From positions 31,096-95,095 of the forward strand of contig CACCZY010000001.1 in the NCBI GenBank assembly GCA_902550635.1: a stretch of 64,000 nucleotides of DNA, given 5' to 3'. Below the pieces are notes generated by a model that was given only the letters and a program-made list of their open reading frames with translations, ran no database searches and was not told the origin of the DNA. This DNA is from an uncultured Pelagibacteraceae bacterium (GTDB taxonomy: Bacteria > Pseudomonadota > Alphaproteobacteria > Pelagibacterales > Pelagibacteraceae). A program made the position numbers and the translations under genes. Within the stretch, counting starts at the first letter, position 1. The number at the start of each line of letters is the position of its first letter. Positions 1-9,820 of this stretch are shown piece after piece.

Positions 1-205
1 ACAAAAAAATCATAATTTACAGAAGTTAACAATTAAAAAAATTATGACAAAAAAACCTATTTGTGTTGATAAAAATATGTTGGCTGCAAAGGCACTATCA
101 ATTATGAATGAAAAAAAAATAACCAGTTTATGTGTTACTAATAAAATGAAAAAAACTATAGGTTTAATTCATATACATAATATTTTAGCTGGTGGTATTA
201 AATAA
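1..205 (+). CDS. kdsD: C-terminal end of arabinose-5-phosphate isomerase (KdsD/KpsF), CBS-domain tail; 5' truncated
   Basis: Open frame ending TAA at 203-205 encodes ...MTKKPICVDKNMLAAKALSIMNEKKITSLCVTNKMKKTIGLIHIHNILAGGIK*, typical of the second CBS domain; followed by lptC/lptB. Confidence 0.8.
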   Translation, partial: QKNHNLQKLTIKKIMTKKPICVDKNMLAAKALSIMNEKKITSLCVTNKMKKTIGLIHIHNILAGGIK

Positions 206-805
206 ATGCTTTATAAAAGTATTTTTTATTTTTTAATCAGTTTATTGTTGTTTGTCCTTATATATGTAATGGGTTTTTATTATATAAATACAAAAAAAAA
301 TAATCCATCATATCAAGAAGATAAAAGTTTAACAAAAGATAGTTCCTCTAAAAAAAAAGAAAGCAATTTTATTGAAAATATTATTTATACATCAACAGAT
401 AGTAGTGGAAATAAATATCAAATAAAATCTGAAACGGGTTATTTTGATAAAAAAGATGAAGAACTAATTCTAATGAATAATGTTAATGCAGAAATTTTAT
501 TGAAAGATAAAACCAAAATTTTTATAACTTCTAAAAAAGCTATATATAATAACAAAACTAATGATACAATTTTTACAAAAAATATTAATATTTCTTATAT
601 TAATCATAAAATATTGTGTGAAGAATTAAATTTTATGTTTACAAAAAATTTAATGTCATTAAAAGAAAATATTGTTTATCACAATGGTTATGAAAGTTTT
701 TTTGCAGATATCTTGATAATGAATCTACTAACAAAAGAAACTAAAATATTTATGAATGACAACACAAGTAAGGTAAAATTTTTGAAAAATAATGGCTATA
801 ATTAA
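206..805 (+). CDS. lptC: LPS export ABC transporter periplasmic protein LptC-like
   Basis: N-terminal TM helix followed by LptC-like beta repeats; between kdsD and lptB. Confidence 0.65.
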   Translation: MLYKSIFYFLISLLLFVLIYVMGFYYINTKKNNPSYQEDKSLTKDSSSKKKESNFIENIIYTSTDSSGNKYQIKSETGYFDKKDEELILMNNVNAEILLKDKTKIFITSKKAIYNNKTNDTIFTKNINISYINHKILCEELNFMFTKNLMSLKENIVYHNGYESFFADILIMNLLTKETKIFMNDNTSKVKFLKNNGYN

Positions 806-1568
806 AAAATTTAGAATAAAATCTTTTAAAAAAAAAAAAAGTATAATTTCTTTTAAAAAGGTATCTTTATCTTTTGGAAATAGAAGAATTATAAATGAAG
901 TAAATTTTGAAGTTAATCATGGAGAAATAATGGGAATTCTAGGACCAAATGGTGTTGGAAAATCAACTATATTCAATTTAATAACAGGATTAATAAAACC
1001 TGATGCTGGAGAAATATTATTTGAAAATAAAAACATTACTAATTTACCAATGTATTTAAGAACTAAAAAATTTAATATAGGATTCGTACCTCAACATGGA
1101 GGCTTTTTTCATGACTTAACTTTATTTGAAAATCTAAATGCTATCGCAGAAATAATTATTAAAACTCAAAGAGAAAGATTGCAAAAAATTAATTATCTAA
1201 TTTCAAAATTTGAGTTAGATTCTGTAAGAGATATTAAGGCTAAATTTTTATCTGGTGGTCAAAAACGTAAATTAGTAATTGCTCTAGCATTAATTGGAAA
1301 TCCTAGGATCATTTTATTGGATGAACCTTTTTCTGCTTTAGACTTAATATCAATACAAATGTTAAAAGAAATCATAATTAATTTACAAACAGAAAACAGA
1401 ATTTCTATAGTTATTGCTGATCACCAAGCAAGAGATCTTTTAACTTGTGTTGATTCAGCAATAATTCTTCATAACGCCTCTATAGTTGCATCTGGCACAC
1501 CTAATCAATTAATGGAAAATAAGAAAGCAAGAAGTGCATATTTCGGTGATTCTTTTAAATTTAATTAA
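792..1568 (+). CDS. lptB: LPS export ABC transporter ATP-binding protein LptB
   Basis: Walker A GPNGVGKST, signature LSGGQKRK, Walker B IILLDEPFSALD. Confidence 0.9.
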   Translation: MAIIKKFRIKSFKKKKSIISFKKVSLSFGNRRIINEVNFEVNHGEIMGILGPNGVGKSTIFNLITGLIKPDAGEILFENKNITNLPMYLRTKKFNIGFVPQHGGFFHDLTLFENLNAIAEIIIKTQRERLQKINYLISKFELDSVRDIKAKFLSGGQKRKLVIALALIGNPRIILLDEPFSALDLISIQMLKEIIINLQTENRISIVIADHQARDLLTCVDSAIILHNASIVASGTPNQLMENKKARSAYFGDSFKFN

Positions 1569-1574
1569 TTTAAA

Positions 1575-2909
1575 ATGACAAATTCAATTTTGATAAATAA
1601 AAAAATTAAAGATTATAATAAAAAAATTAATGTAAGCTCCGATAAAAGTATTTCTATAAGATGGGCTTTAATAGCTTCACAAGCAATCGGTAAATCAAAA
1701 GCATCTAATTTATTAATTTCCGAAGATGTATTAAGCACCCTAAATTGTCTAAAAAAACTTGGTATAAAAGTAAATTTAAATAAAAAAAAAAAAATATGTG
1801 AAATATTCGGAAATGGTATAAATGGTTTTAATTATAAAAAAAATATTATTTTAAATGCAAATAACAGTGGAACATTAGCTAGATTAATTTGCGGTTTGTT
1901 GGTTAAGTCGAAAAATAATATAAAAATTATTGGTGATAAAAGTTTATCAAGAAGAGATTTTTCGAGAGTAATAGATCCTTTAAATAAATTTGGAGTGAAT
2001 TTTTATCCTAAATTTAAAAAAAAATTACCCTTAATAATTAAGGGTACAGAATTTTTAAGACCAATTGAATTTGTAGAAAAAATAGGGTCTGCACAAGTAA
2101 AAAGCTTATTAATTTTTGCTGGAATGAATGCACCTGGAACCACAATTATTCATGCAAAAAAATCTAGAGATCATACAGAAAAATTTTTAAAACATTTAAA
2201 AATTCCTATAAAAATCACTAAAAAAAATAGCTATGATATTATCAAAATCAGCGAAACAAAAAAAATTGATCCAATAGATTATAAAATTCCTGGTGACATA
2301 AGCTCTGCAGCTTTTTTTATTGTTTTAACTATTTTGTCAAAAAATTCAAAGTTGCTTATTAAAAATGTCTTAACAAATCCAACTCGTTCAGGAATTTTAA
2401 CAATATTAAAAAAAATGGGAGCAAAAATAATTTTAAAAAATAAAAGATTATATAAAGGAGAAGAAATTTCAGATATATTTATTAAAAGTTGTAATTCATT
2501 AAAAAGTATAAATTGTTCTGAAAAGTATAATGCTAATGCAATAGATGAATTTTTAATAATTTTTCTGGTTGCTGCCAAAGCAAAAGGCTGTTCGTATTTT
2601 AAAAATCTTTCAGAATTAAATAAAAAAGAAAGTCCGAGATTAGATATGGCTACAAAAATTCTAAAAATGATGGGTGTAAAATTATATAGAAATAAAGATT
2701 CTATAAAAATTTATGGAAATCCAAATTTAACTCTAGATAAAACTTATGAAGTCAAAAACTTTCATAATGATCATAGAGTATTCATGATGTCAGTAATCGC
2801 GGGATTATGTTATGGTGGCAAATGGAAAGTACATAATAAAAATTCGATAAAAACATCTTTTCCGGAATTTATTAATCTTACAAAAAAACTAGGAGCAATA
2901 TATAATTGA
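1575..2909 (+). CDS. aroA: 3-phosphoshikimate 1-carboxyvinyltransferase
   Basis: EPSP synthase motifs: SDKSISIRWALIAS, NNSGTLARLICGLL, NDHRVFMM. Confidence 0.93.
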   Translation: MTNSILINKKIKDYNKKINVSSDKSISIRWALIASQAIGKSKASNLLISEDVLSTLNCLKKLGIKVNLNKKKKICEIFGNGINGFNYKKNIILNANNSGTLARLICGLLVKSKNNIKIIGDKSLSRRDFSRVIDPLNKFGVNFYPKFKKKLPLIIKGTEFLRPIEFVEKIGSAQVKSLLIFAGMNAPGTTIIHAKKSRDHTEKFLKHLKIPIKITKKNSYDIIKISETKKIDPIDYKIPGDISSAAFFIVLTILSKNSKLLIKNVLTNPTRSGILTILKKMGAKIILKNKRLYKGEEISDIFIKSCNSLKSINCSEKYNANAIDEFLIIFLVAAKAKGCSYFKNLSELNKKESPRLDMATKILKMMGVKLYRNKDSIKIYGNPNLTLDKTYEVKNFHNDHRVFMMSVIAGLCYGGKWKVHNKNSIKTSFPEFINLTKKLGAIYN

Positions 2910-3571
2910 TTAAAACTACAAAAGATTTTAGATTTTCAATTGCAATAGACGGAGGCGCAGCGTCAGGAAAATCTACGGCAAGTAAAATAATTGCAAAACA
3001 TTTTAATTTTAAACTTCTAAATTCAGGAAGACTTTATAGATTTTTAGCTTTTAAAATGATTAAAGATAAAAAAAATTTGAAAGATAAAAAATATCTTAAA
3101 AAAATTTCAAAAAGTATTTCTACTAGTAAATTAAACAAAACAAGACTTGATGAACAAAATGTTTCTTATCTTGCTTCAAAAATAGCAAAAAATATATATA
3201 TAAGAAAATTGTTAAGAGATTTTCAAAAAAAATTTTCAAAGAACAAAAAATTTATTATAGAGGGAAGAGATATTGGATCAATAATTCTTCCAAATGCCGA
3301 TTTAAAAATTTTTTTTAAGTGTTCATTAAATGAAAAAGCAAAAAGAAGATATAATGAATTAAAAAAAATAAATCCAAATACAAGCTTTAAAAAAGTTAAA
3401 AATGCTTTAAAAAAAAGGGATTTTTTCGATAAAAATCGCAAAGAAAGTCCCTTGCTTTTTGTTAAAGGTTCTGTATTAGTTGTGACCACAAATTTAAGTA
3501 TTAAAAAAATGAGGCTAAAACTTATAAAATTAGTAAGAAATGCAATAAAGAAAAAATATGGAAATTTATAA
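2906..3571 (+). CDS. cmk: Cytidylate kinase (TTG start)
   Basis: IAIDGGAASGKSTASKIIA P-loop, EGRDIGSIILPNADLKIF; aroA-cmk-rpsA order. Confidence 0.92.
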   Translation: MIKTTKDFRFSIAIDGGAASGKSTASKIIAKHFNFKLLNSGRLYRFLAFKMIKDKKNLKDKKYLKKISKSISTSKLNKTRLDEQNVSYLASKIAKNIYIRKLLRDFQKKFSKNKKFIIEGRDIGSIILPNADLKIFFKCSLNEKAKRRYNELKKINPNTSFKKVKNALKKRDFFDKNRKESPLLFVKGSVLVVTTNLSIKKMRLKLIKLVRNAIKKKYGNL

Positions 3572-5291
3572 AAATATTGATTCAAAAGCCTCAAAAGAAT
3601 TCGAAAAACTGTTAAATAGCCAAATATCAAAATCTAAGATTGTAGAAGGTAAGATCATTGATGGAAAAGTAACTAAAATTACAGATAAGTATGTGTACCT
3701 TTATATTGAGAACTTAAAATCAGAACCAATTTTAGACATAAGTGAAATTAAAACTTTAAAGTTAGAAGGCATAAAAATAGGAACTAAAATACCTGTTTTG
3801 TTAGAAAAAATTGAAGATAGAAATGGTGATGTAATTGTATCGGCAATAAAAGCACAAAGAATAAAAGGTTGGCATGAACTTGAAAAAGCTTATGAAAAAA
3901 AAGAAATAATTATGGGAAAAATTACTGGAAAAGTAAAAGGTGGAGTAATTGTCGAACATGTGGATACTGGTTCTTTGATGTTTTGTCCAGGAAGTCAAAT
4001 TAGCGATAAACCTTTAAAAGATATTTCACACTTAATGAATGAGCCACAAAAATTTGCCTTAATCAAACTTGATAAATTAAGAGGAAATGCGTGTGTATCT
4101 AGAAGACAAATTATTACAAGCAACAAAAAAGAAGATAAAGCAAAAATAGTTGAAAAATATAAAGTTGGAGATGTGATTAAAGGAGCTATTGTAAAAGGAT
4201 ATAGTTCTTTTGGATGCTTTTTTGATGTTAATTCTGAACTTGATGTCTTAGTTCATCTTCACGAAATAAGTTATTCAAGAGTTAACCATCCTGAAGAAGT
4301 TTTTAATATTGGTGAAAAACATAATTTGCTAGTAATTTCTGTTGATAAAGAAAAACTTCAAGTTGGATGTTCTATAAAACAACTAACACCCGACCCATTC
4401 GAAAATATTAAAAATTACAAACTCAATACTCCTTATAAGGCAAAAGTAGTAAAAATCATGGAATATGGTGCATTTTGTGAACTTGATGGAAAAGCAGGTC
4501 TTACAACTTTACTTCATTCTAGTGAATTAAGTTGGACAAAAAAAAATGTATCAGCAAAAAAAATGCTTAAGGTAGATGATGAAATTGAATGTGTAATAAC
4601 TGAAATTGATAAAGAAAAAAGAAGAGTTTCAATATCTCATAGACTTGCAAAAGAAAATCCTTTTTCAACTATGCAAAAAAAATATCCGGAAGGAAGCATC
4701 GTAGAAGGAAAAATAAGCTCAATAAATGAATATGCAATTTATTTAAATATAAATGATTTAGATATTGATGCCTTTTTACATTGTAACGATTTAACATATA
4801 AAAAAGATAATGAAGAAGAATTAAAAAAATATAAAAAAAATGACTCTTTAAAAGTAAAAGTGCTAGAAATTAAACCAGATCAACAAAAAATACGGGTAGG
4901 ACTAAAACAACTAGAGCCAGATCCTTTCGATTGGTTTAAAAATAAAAAAGTAAATGACCAAATCACAGTAAAAGTTACATCGTCTGATTCTAAAGGTTTA
5001 AAAGTTATACCAGAAGGTACAGATCTAGAATTTATAATAAAAAAATCACAAATTGCCATAAACACTGCTGATGCTAGGCCAAATAGATTTATAAAAGGTG
5101 ATAGAATAGATGCGGCAATTTCAGAGTTAGAATTTAGTAAAAGAAAAGTAAGTCTAAGTATAAAATTATTAGAAGAATTACAAAATCAAGCAGCATTGAA
5201 AATGGGATCAAATCCTCTTTCTGGTAGACAACTTCCATTCTCTTCGTTATCTGATAAACTTGAAAATAGTGATAAAAAAAAAAAGAAATAA
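3558..5291 (+). CDS. rpsA: 30S ribosomal protein S1
   Basis: Multiple S1 repeats (e.g. YKVGDVIKGAIVKGYSSFGCFFDV); follows cmk. Confidence 0.95.
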   Translation: MEIYKNIDSKASKEFEKLLNSQISKSKIVEGKIIDGKVTKITDKYVYLYIENLKSEPILDISEIKTLKLEGIKIGTKIPVLLEKIEDRNGDVIVSAIKAQRIKGWHELEKAYEKKEIIMGKITGKVKGGVIVEHVDTGSLMFCPGSQISDKPLKDISHLMNEPQKFALIKLDKLRGNACVSRRQIITSNKKEDKAKIVEKYKVGDVIKGAIVKGYSSFGCFFDVNSELDVLVHLHEISYSRVNHPEEVFNIGEKHNLLVISVDKEKLQVGCSIKQLTPDPFENIKNYKLNTPYKAKVVKIMEYGAFCELDGKAGLTTLLHSSELSWTKKNVSAKKMLKVDDEIECVITEIDKEKRRVSISHRLAKENPFSTMQKKYPEGSIVEGKISSINEYAIYLNINDLDIDAFLHCNDLTYKKDNEEELKKYKKNDSLKVKVLEIKPDQQKIRVGLKQLEPDPFDWFKNKKVNDQITVKVTSSDSKGLKVIPEGTDLEFIIKKSQIAINTADARPNRFIKGDRIDAAISELEFSKRKVSLSIKLLEELQNQAALKMGSNPLSGRQLPFSSLSDKLENSDKKKKK

Positions 5292-5297
5292 AATAAA

Positions 5298-5588
5298 TTG
5301 GCAGTTGTAAAATCTAATTTAGTAAAACAAATCTCAGATCAGTATCCAAATTATTTAAAAAAAGATCTAAATAAGTTTTTAGAAATTTTACTTAAAGAAA
5401 TTACTAATTCTTTAAAAAAAGGAGAAAGAGTTGAATTTAGAGACTGGGGCATATTCTATACAAATATACAAAAAGAAAGAATTTCAAGAAATCCTAAAAC
5501 TGGTGAAAAAGTAAAAACACCACAAAAAAGAAGCATTCATTTTAAAATGTCAAAAAAAATGTTTAATAAAATTAATAATAATGAATAA
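5298..5588 (+). CDS. ihfB: Integration host factor beta / HU family protein (TTG start)
   Basis: HU/IHF fold, GERVEFRDWGIF and RNPKTGEKVKTP; follows rpsA. Confidence 0.88.
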   Translation: MAVVKSNLVKQISDQYPNYLKKDLNKFLEILLKEITNSLKKGERVEFRDWGIFYTNIQKERISRNPKTGEKVKTPQKRSIHFKMSKKMFNKINNNE

Positions 5589-6252
5589 AAAAATTTTTAT
5601 AGCTATTGATACCAATAGTATACATAAAGCAAAAAAAATTATTACCGAAACAAAGACAAAAAAACTTAAAATTGGTTATAAATTTGGATTAGAATTTTTA
5701 AACTCTAAAAATGGAAGATTATTTATATCTAAAATTAGAAAAAAAATTATATTCGCTGATTTAAAGCTTAATGATATTCCAAATACTTGTATTTCAACAA
5801 TAAAATCAATTAAAGATTTAAAGATAAATTACTTAACAATACATATAAGTTCGGGATTAAATGCTCTAAAATCTACAAAAAAAGTTTCGGGTAAAATAAA
5901 ACTAGTTGGTGTAACTACTCTAACTTCATTAAATAATAAAGATATAAAAGAAATTGGATATACAAAAAGTATTAAAAATTTAGTTATTCATCAAGCAAAA
6001 TTAGCAAAAAAAGCTAAATTAGATGCTATTGTTTGTAGCGCTCACGAAGTTAAAGAAGTAAGAAAAATATTTAAAAAAGAAATTATTACCCCTGGAATAA
6101 AATTAAATTCAAAATCAAAAGACCAAAGAAGAGTAATGACTCCAAAAAAAGCATTTGAAAAAGGAAGTGATTGGCTAGTTATTGGAAGATCCATAACCAA
6201 AAATAATATAAAAAAAAATATGAAAGATTTAGTTGATAATCTTAACGAGTAA
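5581..6252 (+). CDS. pyrF: Orotidine 5'-phosphate decarboxylase
   Basis: FADLKLNDIPNT active site; C-terminal WLVIGRSIT. Confidence 0.88.
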   Translation: MNKKIFIAIDTNSIHKAKKIITETKTKKLKIGYKFGLEFLNSKNGRLFISKIRKKIIFADLKLNDIPNTCISTIKSIKDLKINYLTIHISSGLNALKSTKKVSGKIKLVGVTTLTSLNNKDIKEIGYTKSIKNLVIHQAKLAKKAKLDAIVCSAHEVKEVRKIFKKEIITPGIKLNSKSKDQRRVMTPKKAFEKGSDWLVIGRSITKNNIKKNMKDLVDNLNE

Positions 6253-6875
6253 TGGAAGCAAAAATCTGTGGAGTAAGAGACTCCAAAACTTTGAATTATA
6301 TAGTAAATCATAAGTATCCACCAAAATTTATTGGTTTTATTACAAACTATAAAAAATCAAAAAGATATGTTGAGTACAATGATTTAAAAAAATTAATTAA
6401 TGTTAAAAAAAAAGGTATAAATTTTGTATCAGTATTAGTGGATCCAGATGACCATATATTAGAGAAAATAAAAAATCTAAACTTTGACTTTTATCAGCTT
6501 TATGATGTTGCTCCAGAAAAAGTAAAATTAATAAAAAATAAATATAATAAAAAAATAATTTCTGCCATAACTATTGAAAATAAACCAGATGTAGAAAAAT
6601 ACAAAAATTTTGAATTATTCTCAGACATTATTTTATTTGACAGTAAAGGTTATGAAAAATCACTTGGATTTAATCATGATCTACTTAATGGTATACCTCG
6701 CTCTATAACCAAAATGCTTGCGGGAAACATTCAATTTGATGATAGACTTGATAAATATTCTAAAATAACAGATATTATTGATATATCGGGAAGTTTGGAA
6801 ACGTCAGGTAAAAAAGATATTTTAAAAATAAATACTTTTTTAAAAAATATTAACAAAATAAAAAATGAAAATTAA
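6252..6875 (+). CDS. trpF: Phosphoribosylanthranilate isomerase
   Basis: AKICGVRD N-terminus, LAGNIQFDDRL, DISGSLETSGKKD; upstream of trpB. Confidence 0.9.
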   Translation: MEAKICGVRDSKTLNYIVNHKYPPKFIGFITNYKKSKRYVEYNDLKKLINVKKKGINFVSVLVDPDDHILEKIKNLNFDFYQLYDVAPEKVKLIKNKYNKKIISAITIENKPDVEKYKNFELFSDIILFDSKGYEKSLGFNHDLLNGIPRSITKMLAGNIQFDDRLDKYSKITDIIDISGSLETSGKKDILKINTFLKNINKIKNEN

Positions 6876-8094
6876 AAAAAAAATCGCTCTTATTGACCAA
6901 CATGATAAAAATGGTTTTTGGGGAGGAAAATTTGGTGGAAGCTTTATTCCAGAAACATTAAAAAAACCTGTACATGACCTTGCTAAAAGCTTTGCAAAGC
7001 TTAGGAAAAATAAAAATTTTATAAAAAAAAGAGATTATTATTTTAAAAACTATATTGGTTCTCCCACTCCTTTTATTAAATTAGAAAATTTATCTAGTCA
7101 TTTGGGGGGAGCTCAAATATGGGCAAAAGTTGTTTCTGAAGCAAATGGCGGAGCCCATAAAATTTATAATGCAACGGTACATGCTTTACTTTGTAAAAGT
7201 ATGGGTAAAAAATATATAGTTGGGGACACAGGTGCTGGTTATGCTGGAAAAATGTTAAGCATGGCAGCAAAAAAATTCGGTCTAAAATGTAAAATTTTTA
7301 TGGGTGTTAAAGACATTAAAAGACAAAAACCTAATTGTATTGCTATAAGAAAAAATGGAGCTGAAATTGTTCCTGTTTATACTGGGAGTCAGACGTTAGT
7401 TGATGCCGTAAGTGAATGTATGAGATATTGGGTTTCTAATTGCGATACAACACACATGTGCGTAGGATCAACGGTTGGACCAAATATCTTTGTAAAAGTA
7501 TGTGGATGGAGCACCAGTCAAATTTCAAGAGAACTAAAAGTTCAAATAAAAAAAGAATTCGGAAAAATACCAAAAAAAATTAAACTTATAAATTGTGTTG
7601 GTGGTGGAAGTTCTGCTTATGGTTTTTGGAGTGAATTTGTTGATTTTCCCAAAACACAAATAGAATTTATTGGCGTTGAAGCAGGAGGACCAAAGAATTC
7701 TAAATTACATGCTGCTCCTTTGAGTAAAAATGCTAAATTAGGAGTGTTGCATGGTTCTGCTTCTTATGTTTGTCAAAATAAAGATGGACAAATTAATGAG
7801 ACTGATTCTATTTCTGCTGGACTTGATTACCCAGGAGTAAGTCCAATACATTGTTTTTTAAAAGATACCAAAAGAGCAAAATACACTTATGCAACAGATG
7901 AAAGTGCCTTAGCAGCTTACAAAATGGTAACTAAATTTGAAAAATTAAATCCAAGCCTCGAACCTAGTCATGCATTCGCAGAGGCAATAAAAATTGCACC
8001 TAAATTATCAAAAGACACAATTATAATAGTAAACTCATGTGGTGACGCAAAAAAAGACAAAGATATTCTGAAAAAAAGATTAGGAAAATATTAA
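6865..8094 (+). CDS. trpB: Tryptophan synthase beta chain
   Basis: FGGSFIPETL, GGAHKIYNATVHALL region, GDTGAGYAG, CVGGGSSAYG. Confidence 0.93.
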   Translation: MKIKKKIALIDQHDKNGFWGGKFGGSFIPETLKKPVHDLAKSFAKLRKNKNFIKKRDYYFKNYIGSPTPFIKLENLSSHLGGAQIWAKVVSEANGGAHKIYNATVHALLCKSMGKKYIVGDTGAGYAGKMLSMAAKKFGLKCKIFMGVKDIKRQKPNCIAIRKNGAEIVPVYTGSQTLVDAVSECMRYWVSNCDTTHMCVGSTVGPNIFVKVCGWSTSQISRELKVQIKKEFGKIPKKIKLINCVGGGSSAYGFWSEFVDFPKTQIEFIGVEAGGPKNSKLHAAPLSKNAKLGVLHGSASYVCQNKDGQINETDSISAGLDYPGVSPIHCFLKDTKRAKYTYATDESALAAYKMVTKFEKLNPSLEPSHAFAEAIKIAPKLSKDTIIIVNSCGDAKKDKDILKKRLGKY

Positions 8095-8897
8095 TGTTAT
8101 TATCTCCAATAAATATAGCATTTAAAAATTGCAAAAATGAAAAAAGACCAGCACTTCTTACCTATACAGTTGCATCTGATCCCAGTAAAAATAAATCATT
8201 AAAAATTTTAAAATCAATCTCAGAATATGTGGATATTTTAGAGGTTGGATTTGGTCACTCAACACCAATAGCAGACGGAGGACAAATTCAAACTAGCTCT
8301 TACAGAGCAATTAAAAATGGTTTTAAAATGAAAGATGCTTTTCAAATAGTTAAAAATTATAAGAAATTAAAAAATACGAAACCTATAATACTTATGGGTT
8401 ACTACAATATGATTTATCAATATGGAGAAGATAAATTTATAAACAAATGTAAAAAAGTAGGAGTAAATGGATTAATCGTAGTAGATTTACCTTGGCCAGA
8501 AAATAAAAAGTTTTCAAAAAAATGCAAAAAAAAATCTATTACATTTGTTCAATTGCTTTCACCAACTACATCAAAAGATAGGTTAAAAAAAATAGTTAAA
8601 GATTCCCATGAAATGATTTACTATATAAGTATGCTTTCTACAACAGGTGGCAAATTAAAAGTATCTCCAAAAAAAATACTTAAAAATTATAATAAAATAA
8701 AAAAAATTGACCCTAAAAAAAATTATGTAATAGGTTTTGGAATTACTGATAAAACTATTTCAAAATTAAAAACTGCTGATGGACTAGTAGTAGGAAGTGC
8801 AATTTGTAAAGAAATAACGAAAAGTTTAAATAAAAGACAAAATCCTGTCACAAATGTAAGCAATATGGTAAAAAGATTAAAAAACAAAATTATATGA
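8094..8897 (+). CDS. trpA: Tryptophan synthase alpha chain
   Basis: DILEVGFGHSTPIADGGQIQ, MGYYNMIYQYG, VVDLPWPE. Confidence 0.93.
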   Translation: MLLSPINIAFKNCKNEKRPALLTYTVASDPSKNKSLKILKSISEYVDILEVGFGHSTPIADGGQIQTSSYRAIKNGFKMKDAFQIVKNYKKLKNTKPIILMGYYNMIYQYGEDKFINKCKKVGVNGLIVVDLPWPENKKFSKKCKKKSITFVQLLSPTTSKDRLKKIVKDSHEMIYYISMLSTTGGKLKVSPKKILKNYNKIKKIDPKKNYVIGFGITDKTISKLKTADGLVVGSAICKEITKSLNKRQNPVTNVSNMVKRLKNKII

Positions 8898-9820
8898 ATT
8901 GGATTAAAAAAACCCTACAACTGGGTGAAAAAATTAAAAAAATTTTAAAGAAAAGACCTTCAAAAGAAGATATAGAAAACTCTGAATGGACCAATTGTTG
9001 CAAAGGACCAATATTAAAAACTGATTTAGAAAAAAATTTATGGGTTTGCAATTCTTGTGGAAAACATCATCGAATATCATCAAGGCATAGATTTGATATA
9101 ATATTTGGAAAAAATAATTATCAAATACTTGATACCCCCATCCCAACTGAGGATCCATTAAATTGGAAAGATACCAAATCATATAAAGATCGATTAAAAG
9201 CAGCGAGAAAAAAAACTAACCAAAATTGTGCTGTATTAATAGCTAGTGGTAATTTAGGGGGAATCAATATAACTGCAGCTGCAATAAATTTTGATTTTAT
9301 CGGTGGATCTATAGGTGCCGCCGAAGGAGAAGCCATAATATATGGGGTACAACATGCAATAGATAATAAAACACCATATGTATTTTTTCCATGTGGAGGG
9401 GGACAGAGAATGTTTGAATCTCCAATAGCTTTGGCAAATATGACTAGAACTACTCTTGCAATAAACGAATTAAAAAAAAATAATCTTCCTTATATTGTTT
9501 GTTTTACAGATCCAACAGCTGGTGGAATTACAGCATCCTTTGCAATGCTTGGGGATTTTCATTTTGCCGAACCTGGTTGTTTAATAGCATTTGCTGGTAA
9601 AAGAGTAATACAGGCTACAGTCAAAGAAGAGTTAAGCCCAGATTTTCAAACTTCAGAGTTTGTTGAAAAACATGGTTTTGTGGACAAAGTTATTCAACGA
9701 AAAGATTTAAGAGACCAAATAACTATGCTTTTATCTATATTGCTAAATAAAAATTCTGAGGTAGTTTCTGACACTAATGAAACTTCAGAACTTAGTGGCG
9801 AGACTAGAGAAGCGTCATAA
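8894..9820 (+). CDS. accD: Acetyl-CoA carboxylase carboxyltransferase subunit beta
   Basis: Zinc ribbon CCKGP...CNSCGKHHRI, FPCGGGQRMFES, TDPTAGGITASFAMLGD. Confidence 0.94.
   Translation: MNWIKKTLQLGEKIKKILKKRPSKEDIENSEWTNCCKGPILKTDLEKNLWVCNSCGKHHRISSRHRFDIIFGKNNYQILDTPIPTEDPLNWKDTKSYKDRLKAARKKTNQNCAVLIASGNLGGINITAAAINFDFIGGSIGAAEGEAIIYGVQHAIDNKTPYVFFPCGGGQRMFESPIALANMTRTTLAINELKKNNLPYIVCFTDPTAGGITASFAMLGDFHFAEPGCLIAFAGKRVIQATVKEELSPDFQTSEFVEKHGFVDKVIQRKDLRDQITMLLSILLNKNSEVVSDTNETSELSGETREAS

Noticed and set aside
2279-2578. Long minus-strand ORFs antisense to aroA, cmk, rpsA, accD, lepA, gltB and others in the ORF track
   Set aside because: Each is inside a well-supported gene on the other strand, has low-complexity Phe/Ile/Ser-rich translation expected from antisense of Lys-rich AT-rich genes, and no recognisable motif
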